Shown here one piece after another: positions 55,312-64,000 of a stretch of 64,000 nt of DNA (within the stretch, counting starts at the first letter, position 1; every line of letters starts with the position of its first letter). Source of the stretch: Dermanyssus gallinae (taxonomy: Eukaryota; Arthropoda; Arachnida; Mesostigmata; Dermanyssidae); contig QVRM01006467.1 in the NCBI GenBank assembly GCA_003439945.1, forward strand, positions 156,001 through 220,000, given 5' to 3'. The notes under the pieces are model-generated. The model made no database searches and had not been told where the DNA came from. It saw only the letters and a list, made by a program, of their open reading frames with translations. Position numbers and translations under genes: made by a program.

Positions 55312-55418
55312 TGAAAACAAGAATCGTCTACGCCATGCTACTACTACAACTACTACAAGCGCTAATACCAGTACGTTGTACGGTGCTGAAACTCTGCCGT
55401 TTTGCCACCCCGAATGAG
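55312..55418 (+). CDS. Candidate first exon with signal peptide and splice donor
   Basis: ATG at 55312 opens MKTRIVYAMLLLQLLQALIP, a basic N-terminus plus hydrophobic core that resembles a secretory signal peptide, followed by VRCT. The frame ends at GAG|GTGAGC, a good splice-donor match (GT at 55419). No downstream exon was recognised. The Leu run derives partly from CTA repeats, so chance is a real alternative. Confidence 0.2.
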
Positions 55419-55534
55419 GTGAGCCCACATACAGCAACAGGCTGAAACAGGCAAACTTGTCGAATATACAGCAGGGTCTAAGCAAGCGGCATTTGCTGAA
55501 CTTTTGCTGGGTTGGCTGTCAAACCAACCACGCT

Positions 55535-55563
55535 CCACCACCACCACCACCACCACCACCGCT
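55535..55563. repeat. (CCA)n microsatellite
   Basis: Nine CCA units. Confidence 0.93.
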
Positions 55564-57400
55564 ATCATCGACTGATGTTGAACCAGCTAGTCACGTCGCT
55601 AATATGTCCGTAAGCGGGTTACCGAAGCTGGCGTTGCATCGGCGTTATTGGTCAAGAACTTCTCTCCGATCTCAATTGCGTTCTGGTTCTCTCTCTCTCT
55701 CTCTCTCGCTCCCTTGCCTGAACACTTTTGAGGGGAACACACTTTTTCATAGTCTTCTTCAACGCAGACCAGAGTCATTGCGCTCTGAGCTAGCAAGTTG
55801 GGCGCGGTGGTACAGGCGATAATATTGATGATGGTGTTGCTTAACTTTTTTTTCTCGAACGTTGAAAGCTCCGCCACAGAAACTTGGACGACGTGGCCGA
55901 TAGGAAACTTTCCCACACCTCTATGTATTACCTTTAGGGTATTTACTTTCGATTTGCTGGCTCCGTAAGATCACCGCCGCTGCCGCCTCCGCCTTGGCGA
56001 ACTTTCCCAGTCTATACCGGTCGAGCGTAGGTTAACGGAACAGATCGGAGATGGTTGACTTAGTTGACTTAATTAACGATGAATACTTAATGACAACGCG
56101 TCCTCTTCCTCCTAACTATAGACTACAACCGCCTTTAATGCTACGATCTACAATGCAATTAGTTAGCCAACATGTATGAACTGAGGCTACTTTAGGATGC
56201 TATTAGCTTAGCTACGCCTACCGAATTTACCACCGTGTCCATTTGTTACCCTAATAAAGCTGCCTGCTGTTCAATCCTGTTCTGCGTAGTTCTTCCGGAC
56301 AACTCGTTAAACAATGTTGGCTGTTTGAGACAGCCATTTGGCATCGTCTTCTGTCTAGTTACGGGCGAGTAGAGTAACGCATACAGATTGTTAGACAGCC
56401 AACCTTAACTGCCCAAGACGTGCTTGCGTGACACCTTTGACGCCTTCTTCCAGGAGGAGGAGGAGGAGGCAATCACCCTCATCCTCACTACAGTCGTGCC
56501 AACTGGAACTCGCATAATTGTCACTACTTAACTAATAAATGCATTATTTAAATATAATTAGCACCATGTGTTTAGTAATTATAGTTATTCTTGCATACTT
56601 TTTTTGTATTAAAAACATAGTCATTGCAACAAAAGTTGCCATGCCAGGGGATGCAAACGCGCTCTTTTTCTCTATCTATCTCTACATTTATATCTTACTA
56701 CTATCATTGCCCGACAGCACCCATTTCGTTTGGCCTGACACAGCTGCAGCATTACGGGCCGTGCAGGCATTGCATTGTGTCGGGGTTCTAGCGTACTACC
56801 GCATTGCGATATTCTGCCTATATTCCGAGTCCGATACAGATCCGCTATATTATATTTGATCAGACTGCGTAACTAATTAATCAGATCCGATGGAGCAAGC
56901 AGTCGAGCAGTTTGGCTAGACTTGTCATTATAAACTCTGCGAAAAACTACTTTTAAATACTTTCGAACTTGCCTCAATAGCATCTACGACACCTTTACCG
57001 CTGTCGTAACAAGATGAGTTGCCTTTATCTGATAATTTTAGCAATTTTAAGGTATAGGCAGAGTGTGACGGCGGGCTCTAGAGGCTATTCATGGTTGTCA
57101 TCTCCAGGGTGTCGCTGGATCTATCCCCTTGTCGACCGAATATTCTTTGAGCGAATGTTCATTGAGAATAGATGACAAAACACCACCCATGCTGCTAAAG
57201 GGACTGCTAGGGAAACTTTAGATATCTCAACACATATGTGACAGTCAAATCGTTTGCTCACACAATATGAGATCTTACTACTAGATGAATCGTATCCCTT
57301 TGTAAAACCTTACAGGCTAGGTGTATTTTTTTTAATAACTGTTTTTAAAATTCCGTTAACATATTATTTTGCATAATTCAATGATTTGTAATTTCTCAAA
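55564..57400. other. No recognisable gene
   Basis: Mostly non-repetitive, with a CT run (55690-55712) and a GGA run (56452-56468). AATAAA motifs at 56253 and 56533 are unsupported by any gene. The plus-strand frame 56539-56859 has hydrophobic residues but no recognised family. Confidence 0.4.
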
Positions 57401-57401
57401 A

Positions 57402-57690
57402 TCAAAGGCCTGCTTGTTTATCTGGACCATGTGGCCGTCCGCACAGAAATCCAGCTCCCGACAGTGCTTTCGCCTCCCAATAAGCAAAGCTCTCAACCTT
57501 AATGCCATACGCGGTACTTGGTGCAGCTTTCATGTTGCACAGAGCCAATGCTGTATCCAGCGAGAGCTTTCGGAGGCCTTCCATAGACCCCGCTGCGACC
57601 AATGCTTTTAGGACTCGGTCCTTAGCTTGGACACAAAAGTTTTTGGCACACGATGTTAATGTTATACCTAAGTACGTTAATCTGCTATAT
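57402..57690 (-). pseudogene. LINE reverse transcriptase thumb-region fragment
   Basis: Minus-strand translation reads SRLTYLGITLTSCAKNF, KDRVLKALVAAGSMEGLRKL, SLDTALALCNMKAAPSTAYG. It matches the region just before and overlapping the start of 3319-3903 (ILTALRLFDLKIAPMAAYGI). The RT motif YLG is at the (TA)n end, so the element is cut off where the tract begins. Confidence 0.7.
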
Positions 57691-57691
57691 G

Positions 57692-57736
<45 letters not shown>

Positions 57737-57779
57737 GGTGGAAGACCTTGCTGAGATTCGATATATATATATATATATC
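57691..57779. repeat. (TA)n tracts
   Basis: Tracts at 57691-57731 and 57761-57779. Confidence 0.95.
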
Positions 57780-58061
57780 GTATGCTAATGCATGAATAAA
57801 AGCGATGCGATCCAAAGACGGAAGTGTACTTGTGCGTCGGCTCCGCGTGAGTACCCGTGTTGTGAGTGTCCTGAGGCTGCTGTTACAGCCGTTGATGATT
57901 TCCAATGATTAAGGTGATTTTCCCGTCCCGGGCAGTTTTGATAACGAGTTTCGCTGGTAGAACGGTCTAAGTAACGGCGTAACGGCGTTGGACCGGATTC
58001 AAGTCGAGAATCGATTTCTTCTCGTGCCTTCGCGTGCGCAAAGCGACGGCTGTCTTCCACT

Positions 58062-58083
58062 ATATATATATATATATATATAT

Positions 58084-58126
<43 letters not shown>

Positions 58127-58278
58127 AAAGGGAGATATTTCTCTTCGAACGCAAGCTTCTAGCCTCTTCCTGGCAGTAATTCTCTCTCTCTCTCCCTCTC
58201 TCCCCTTATTTCAAGCGCGCGCTTCGATTGGCTGTCGCGCGCCATCGGCGAAATTAAGTACTTGGTATACATACACAA

Positions 58279-58313
<35 letters not shown>

Positions 58314-58377
58314 TATATATATATACATTTGCATGTATGTATATATAGATGTATATATATATATATATATATATATA
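58062..58377. repeat. Cluster of (TA)n tracts with CT run
   Basis: Tracts at 58062-58120, 58283-58325 and 58350-58377, with CT at 58181-58203. Confidence 0.95.
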
Positions 58378-58569
58378 CATAAACACCCACACGCGTAAAC
58401 ACGCATGTATATACACACAGGAGAACATGCGCACTAGACGTCGTTCGACAACGCAACGATGCCGATAGATTGGCGGCCGAACCAATCGCTGTTGTGTGTG
58501 TTGCTGCTGCTTCAGGCAAACGGTTGGTTTCGCTGCTGCTGGAAGATTTTACGCGCCTGTTTCCGAAAA

Positions 58570-58765
58570 ACAAGACGAGAGAGAGAGAGAGAAAGAAACA
58601 AAGAGAAAGAAGCTCGCTCTTTTTCTCTTCCGCTCTCCCCCCCCCTCTCTCTATCTATTTCGCTCTCTCTCTCTCTCTCTCGCTTGCTGTATAAATAAAT
58701 GTATGTTTACATAGAGATGCGCGCGCGATGAGTGTGTTGATTATATGTGTGTGTGTGTGTGTTTG
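58570..58765. repeat. GA, CT and GT dinucleotide repeats
   Basis: GA (58576-58593), CT (58640-58682) and GT (58745-58762). Confidence 0.92.
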
Positions 58766-59040
58766 ACAACACTGATGTGTTTGTTGTCTGCCTGCCTGCA
58801 GGTCTTGGTCGGCAAAGATTGGGATGAGCAGCAGCAGCAGCACGGTTGCTGACGGTGACCCCAAACGGCAAACTTAATTGCGGCAAACTCAACACGACGA
58901 ACGATAGCAGCGTCGCCACGTCACGTCACGTCGCGTCACGTCACGGCACGGGCGGCCCTGAGTCCCATGTTGTAAGATGTGATGTTGTACACACCGAAGA
59001 AAGAATAGGCCAACAAGAGAAGCAGTAATCACAAGAGGAA
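58766..59040. other. No gene; short ACGTC repeat
   Basis: GTCACGTCACGTCGCGTCAC tandem pentamers at about 58918-58945. Confidence 0.6.
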
Positions 59041-59075
59041 AAATAGGTGTAGTAGTAGTGGTAGTAGTAGTAGTA

Positions 59076-59112
<37 letters not shown>
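59041..59112. repeat. (TAG)n-(TAA)n microsatellite
   Basis: TAG units pass into about 12 TAA units just left of the LINE fragment. Confidence 0.95.
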
Positions 59113-59113
<1 letters not shown>

Positions 59114-59402
59114 CGCGGCTTCCTATTTACACCACAGCTCAGTTGAGCCGGGGTGGGTGGCAAAGCACGCGGACGCCAGAAAACGCGTTAAATACGCTGA
59201 ACTGGAAACAAGATATACTTTTGTGCGTATTGCCATGGAGACGCTAGGTCCAATCAGCAAGGGAACCGAAGCATTTCTCAAAGATTTAAGTAAGCGAATT
59301 CAGGAGGTCACAAGCGACCGGAGAGAGGGTCAATTCTTGAGGGGCAAGCGTTGTCTTTGGCCGTTTGCAGAGGGAACGCGGCATCTATTTTGGGCGCCAT
59401 GA
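59113..59402 (+). pseudogene. LINE C-terminal fragment, flanked by TAA repeats
   Basis: The frame reads AASYLHHSSVEPGWVAKHAD, KYAELETRYTFVRIAMETLG, PISKGTEAFLKDLSKRIQEV, then a shift (a related ending QRLSLAVCRGNAAS lies in another frame). Homologous to 33960-34234. A 3' UTR follows to about 59490, where (TAA)n resumes. It is a 5'-truncated copy apparently inserted in a TAA microsatellite. Confidence 0.75.
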
Positions 59403-59489
59403 AGTGAAATAATGATTTAAAGAATTTGCAATAATACGTTGAGACCTTACAATTGTAACATTGTTTAACATGTAATATATACAAAAAAA

Positions 59490-59515
59490 TTTGTAATAAT
59501 AATAATAATAATATT
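59490..59515. repeat. (TAA)n microsatellite
   Basis: About eight TAA units at the 3' end of the LINE fragment. Confidence 0.93.
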
Positions 59516-59669
59516 AGATATGAATACCGTAGCGATGAAACTATTAGCTAATATTATATACTACAAGAAAGTAATAGTTTAAATAAATAATGACCCTTGC
59601 GTGGAAGGACATCTGGGTCTCTCCATGATCACTGCTTCAGGCGGTTGACTTCTCCCGCGTTCCCTTCAG

Positions 59670-59708
<39 letters not shown>

Positions 59709-60007
59709 GCATTGATATCTATAATATATAAATATATCTAAATATCGATAATAATACGCTTGCTGTCCCCAGTATGCTGCTGAGACGACCACGACGACGA
59801 CGGAGAGGGAGATGGTGGCGACGGCCGCAAGCGAAAATGAGTGATTACGCGACGTTACCCGCCTAGAAGATAATTGCCAACAAAGAGGATCGGAACATGT
59901 CGAACTGTTTAAGTCTAACGCGGGTCCAGCCAGTGAGTAAATAGCGTTCAACGCTACAGAATGTCAACCAATCAGTTACAGGCACCAATCAAATAATCAA
60001 ATGTCTA
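59516..60007. other. No gene; one (TA)n tract
   Basis: (TA)n at 59672-59704. Otherwise unremarkable. Confidence 0.5.
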
Positions 60008-60010
60008 GTA

Positions 60011-60045
<35 letters not shown>
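60008..60045. repeat. (TA)n tract
   Basis: About 18 TA units with one break. Confidence 0.95.
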
Positions 60046-60047
<2 letters not shown>

Positions 60048-60749
60048 GCATATGCCTTCGGCAAGCCTGCAAACGGCCATAAAGCAAAACACCTGCCAAT
60101 CAACAGCAATGCTGCGTGTGTGATGGCCAATGTGTACGAAATGTCCACATCAACGCCAGCGATACAACGATTTCTATCGTTACTACTACGACGACGTCTG
60201 CAACTACAATTAGTCTGACTACTAGTACTGCTAATATTATTATTATTATTATTATTACGTCAGTTTGCATCTGGTGCTTGCTCACGTTTGGGAGTACGAG
60301 GCTCTCACGTCTTACATTGCAACGCCATGCGACTCGTTTGACAAAGTGTCCTGCACTCGCTGAAGCAGTTTTACATATTTTCTATAGAAAGATGCCCACA
60401 CGTATGAACAGTATGTCCACTTTGGTACGACAAGCGTATTATACAGTTCTATGTACATTGCGCTAGGTCATGCCCGATAAACGCTCTAAGAATGAGATTG
60501 CACGGGATCAGACGCAGATTTTAGAACCCTACGTCCTCGGTCCGGCCTAGCCTAATTCCATCTTCGTTAGTAAACTTTAGTGGTCAGCCCAGGTAAAGAG
60601 CACGCGAAAAGTCAATGTAAACGGTGTGGAGCGAAGATCCGTGATTTCGCGCCATAATTATAGATGTAATCGACAACTATTTTCCATAACACGAATTATA
60701 GATGCGATAAAACAACTATTCATGGTTAAGCAGGGGATAACACACTGGG
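60046..60749. other. No recognisable gene; (TTA)n run
   Basis: (TTA)n at 60236-60256. GGCCTAGCCTAATTCC (60544) faintly resembles the LINE 3' UTR motif at 43283, but too little matches to call it. Confidence 0.4.
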
Positions 60750-61080
60750 CAATTGGCCGGTAATTGTCAGCAGTTGCTCTAGAGCCCTTTTTGCGCACAG
60801 GTGTGACAATGGATTCACGGAAGACGGTGGAAACTTCGCCATCATCAACGAAACGAGTGAAAATTAATGCCAGCGGCTCCGCTAGAAACTCGACCAGTTC
60901 TTTGAGTACAATGGGTGGTAGCCTATCAGGCGTATAGGTGCTTTTGCGTTGCAGATTTCAAAGTGTTTCGAGCGCAGTAAAGGGATGAAACTCAATGTCG
61001 TTGAGTATGTGGGACGTTTGCATAATTCTCCCGGTGGAGACGTTCTGAGGCTGTATGTAGGCACTTTTAAAGTAGCTCAG
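60750..61080 (-). pseudogene. LINE reverse transcriptase finger-region fragment
   Basis: Minus-strand frame from about 60930 reads TPDRLPPIVLKELVEFLAEP, LALIFTRFVDDGEVSTVF, RESIVTPVRKKG and DNYRPI. These are RT motifs 0-2 of CR1/jockey-type LINEs (RP(I/V)S-like block after KKG). Upstream, higher coordinates are frameshifted (SAYIQPQN, FTALETL). The palm with the YADD box is missing. Confidence 0.72.
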
Positions 61081-61193
61081 CAAAACCTCCCGCAGGGTCA
61101 TTTCCCTCTCCTGGAATCGTAGAACTCATTAAAAAATCAATGATATATGGTTTGTATCCTTTTCTGTGTAGTACTTGACCGTATTGCAGAAAC

Positions 61194-61195
<2 letters not shown>

Positions 61196-61224
<29 letters not shown>
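61196..61224. repeat. (TA)n tract
   Basis: About 14 TA units. Confidence 0.95.
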
Positions 61225-61611
61225 CGCGCCATTCCGACCTTCTCGTACCTATTATAGGTAGTCGTACTCGTTAAAAAGGATTTCGTGCAATGGACTATGA
61301 TTTATATAATTCTTCGTATAATACATAACCGTATTGAGAAACATTGTATATATATATACATATATCACTCTTAGTCTTATGGAGAATGTCCCCCCTTACC
61401 ATTGGAAAAAAAAACTGTTTTTTTACCAGTTCCGCAGACCTCCTAAGGTAAGCACGGAGTGATCGGAATGATCTATGTATATATTACACAAATTACTCAA
61501 ATTTGTTGCACCAATGTAGCGTTACATACAATAGATACATAGAGCTGGGAAGCGCGCTAGAGATGCAAGTGAAAAGCGAGCTAAAAGTGTGACAGAGCTA
61601 AACCAAGTAAG
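61225..61611. other. No recognisable feature
   Basis: Contains a short (TA)n run (61346-61366). Nothing else recognised. Confidence 0.4.
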
Positions 61612-61671
61612 GCTTGGGTGGCTAACGCTCGGTTCTAAAAAACTTACGCGTTGCCATGCGTAGGATCAAAT

Positions 61672-61674
<3 letters not shown>
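61612..61674 (+). repeat. tRNA-like SINE head truncated by (TA)n
   Basis: GCTTGGGTGGCTAACGCT resembles an A box region and TAGGATCAAATCCT resembles a B box, with spacing close to that in tRNA genes. The remainder of the tRNA fold is missing because (TA)n follows directly. It is likely a degraded tRNA-derived repeat, not a gene. Confidence 0.4.

Positions 61675-61728
<54 letters not shown>
61675..61728. repeat. (TA)n tract
   Basis: About 27 TA units. Confidence 0.97.
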
Positions 61729-61730
<2 letters not shown>

Positions 61731-62537
61731 TATCTTGCGCTTCGGCAACACTTGCCTTAGAGATGTGCGGAGATAGAACACTTATTGAAGACCTAGCACT
61801 TAATAACACACCATTCACAGCGCATAGTCTAGACTCATGCCGAGCCTATAGTCAGAGCAGAAATTTAACATTTGTAGCTGAAAATTATGCTGATGGTCCG
61901 GCCTTTTGTTCACATAGATAGAAAGGAGCCATGCAAAGGAACCGCTCGCTAATCTGCCGAATAAACTGGCACGGGTACCACCATTACATATGCATGAAGC
62001 CAAGCTGTTTTAACATTGAAGAATGTGTTTGTAGCTTTTGCGGAGAGTGTGATATTGGACGCTATTATATACTTGTGTTTGCAGAAATTTGCGGAACGTC
62101 CTTATCATCCAAAGTTAAATACATATTGTGAGGCCAAAGATTCACATTATGACACCTTGTAAAAATTGAATCAACTGGCTACCAATTTTGTGGTGAAATA
62201 AATGCTGAATTGAATATATATGTCTTGAGAGATATAACTAAGTGAGAACACCAGTACGAGTTTAGAAACGGCCGAGGAGCCGAACAGGCCATTCTTGCTG
62301 TACATGAATATGCGCAAGAAGAAAAAATAGGGAGAAGCTTCAGTGTTAACTGTATTGAATTTTCAGGCTAGAATAAAAAAATATTTCTAAGGAGGTTGTT
62401 TTAAATTTTCAGGCTGTTTTGGTGCAGTTTACTGGCGACATGTGTACCATAAAGATTGCCGAAGTCGATATGCGGAAACTTCCGTTCGATTTGTGAAGCG
62501 TTCGCAGGAGCCACGCTGGCAAAAACTGTCAACTTAA
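61729..62537. other. No recognisable feature
   Basis: AT-rich sequence. Short frames at 61815-62003 (minus) and 61931-62131 have no recognised domain. Confidence 0.4.
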
Positions 62538-62846
62538 CAACTACTTCTCAAACAAATCGTTGGCGGGACGAGGTTTATCTCTGTGTTCACCCGAGAGGGA
62601 ACTATCGATCCAGTTTTCTTAGCCGCATATGTCAATGGCCTGTTTAAGACAGAGGTTGCACCACAGCTACATAGCGTATATGCAGACAAGTATTTGTATT
62701 CCGATTTAATGGCTCCGTTCAGACAAGTGTTAAATAGGGCACACTATGCTGCAGTTCCCAGTATAACAACTATACGAAATCCAAACATTATAGCTACAAC
62801 TAATGTTATATACGATGAAGCATCTCAGATTTTAGCAACATCTTAG
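62538..62846 (+). pseudogene. Unassigned coding-like fragment
   Basis: This frame is open from 62538 to a stop at 62846 and looks protein-like, not repeat-like: VFTREGTIDPVFLAAYVNGL, YADKYLYSDLMAPFRQVLNR. There is no ATG near the start. An overlapping frame (62456-62647) ends nearby, so a frameshift or splice junction is possible. I recognise no family. It could be an exon, a decayed mobile element or an old viral insertion, and I cannot choose. Confidence 0.35.
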
Positions 62847-62849
62847 AAT

Positions 62850-64000
62850 ACTTTCGGGGAACACTACAAGATGTAGACCTCGAGTCGACACTAAGATTAC
62901 TCAAAGCACAACACAGATTGTCTGCACACGCACTATGTTACTAGCAATATCAAGGAAGATACAAGAAACACCAAACAAGCGGATCCCAACTCTCACCCTG
63001 TTACAGGTTTTTATACATTTAAATTCCACTTATTTAAATGTTAATAAAATTCTCGCAAACATTAGTTCTGTAAGAAAAGGACAGACTTTTCAAGAAGCCG
63101 CATGCATTATGTACTTTTTAGTATCAATCATACGGATAAACGGAAATGGAGGAATGCTGCTCTACAAATAATAGTAGTATAGTAAGCCAGAAAATTTGCT
63201 ATAGATTGAATTAAAACAGTGACACAGTAAGATGTCTACACTGAATACTTCGATGACACTAGAGCTGCGGATTCAATCCCTATCTGAGGCGATATTTCAC
63301 AACATTTGTAGGTTTTGATTAAATTTGTAATAGCTGTATTCAATATGGCTTCTTTCCAGACGCGACATCCCGGACACGCAACTACTTTCCTAACCACACA
63401 ACATCGTGGCATGAAAACAGAACAGCATGACTAACAAGATCACTCGTTCCAACTTTTAAACTCAAACAGAGCGTTGGCTCCTAATGTTTACTAACAAATT
63501 TACTGGCCCCTTTTGGCAACCGGCTTACTATTGCAGGCCTCATTGAAATTCCACATCATACTCACCACAAGCAAAAGCCTTAGGAGATATTACTTCTGTC
63601 TCTTGTTCACAGGACGACGGTAAGTAAACAGTATAAAGTTAAGAGCATTTGGAGAATTCTCTAGTTATAGGACAAACTGGTGTACTCCTATATCTGTACT
63701 GCAGGCAAAGTAAATAATAATTCTATTAAGGTTTAAGCCTGGTTAGTCGTAACTGCAACTCTTGCAAACGCCTAAGTTTTCGGTCAATAACATAGATATT
63801 TAAAATAAAAAAATAATGCTAACTTAAAGTGATGGGTCCCACTGCATTAGCATTTATAATATTAAAGTACTACTTATATTATGAGCAGTTAACAAGTTAC
63901 ATATACAATACGTTGCATTTGCAAACTATGACATCAACGGATTGTGCTCGATCCGTACAAAATCAACCAATTTAACATGCAACACCAGTCATATGCAAAC
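62850..64000. other. No recognisable feature
   Basis: AT-rich sequence to the window end. GCGGATTCAATCCC at about 63270 resembles a B box but has no partner A box. Confidence 0.4.

Noticed and set aside
60531..60620. Third copy of the LINE 3' UTR motif
   Set aside because: Only GGCCTAGCCTA and a few scattered bases agree, which is too little.

Overview
The window looks like gene-poor, repeat-rich nuclear DNA of an arthropod, plausibly a chelicerate (mite or tick). It holds mariner elements of the DD34D type, R1-clade and R2-clade non-LTR retrotransposons, two tRNA-derived SINE families, and many relics of a LINE whose C-terminal Cys/His domain resembles ones I recall as abundant in arachnid genomes. 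The organism call is inference. No rRNA, intact tRNA, operon, CRISPR array or confident host gene was found. Most open frames are translations of (TA)n, (TTG/CAA)n, (GAT)n or (GA/CT)n microsatellites. The DNA is best read as intergenic or intronic, with a few weak exon or promoter candidates near 13.8, 16.0, 46.6, 55.3 and 62.6 kb.

Layout. 0-2.25 kb: a near-perfect tandem duplication of a 1,199-bp unit, each copy carrying a 7 x 28-bp minisatellite. 3.3-4.8 kb: a LINE C-terminal relic and a minus-strand SINE. 5-19 kb: microsatellites, a foldback structure (10.6 kb), a LINE relic (11.3 kb), a CTCF-like/YY1-like promoter candidate (13.8 kb), an initiator-like site with a short frame (16.0 kb) and another LINE relic (19.1 kb). 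20.3-21.1 kb: a young 5'-truncated R1-like element. 22.8-23.8 kb: a decayed mariner. 24.9-28.8 kb: a 5'-truncated R2-clade element bounded on both sides by (TA)n and interrupted by a second R1-like copy with a 14-bp target-site duplication. 29-39 kb: CAA-rich microsatellites, a SINE with a 15-bp target-site duplication, a 32-bp GATA-type minisatellite and LINE fragments. 39.8-45.2 kb: a pile-up of an R2-like 3' end, mariner relics, an inverted repeat pair enclosing a LINE relic and a SINE, and a full-length (1,290 bp) dead mariner. 45-64 kb: sparse sequence with microsatellites, a second SINE, an internally deleted mariner, three LINE relics and one unassigned frame.

The most unusual pattern is the link between mobile elements and (TA)n tracts. 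About 45 such tracts occur in 64 kb. Both R2-like 3' ends run directly into one, both mariner copies with recognisable ends sit inside one, and several LINE relics start or stop at one. Part of this fits mariner's TA target. For the R2-clade element, which encodes a restriction-like endonuclease and usually inserts in rDNA, it suggests a lineage that targets TA microsatellites. That is the main candidate for something undescribed.
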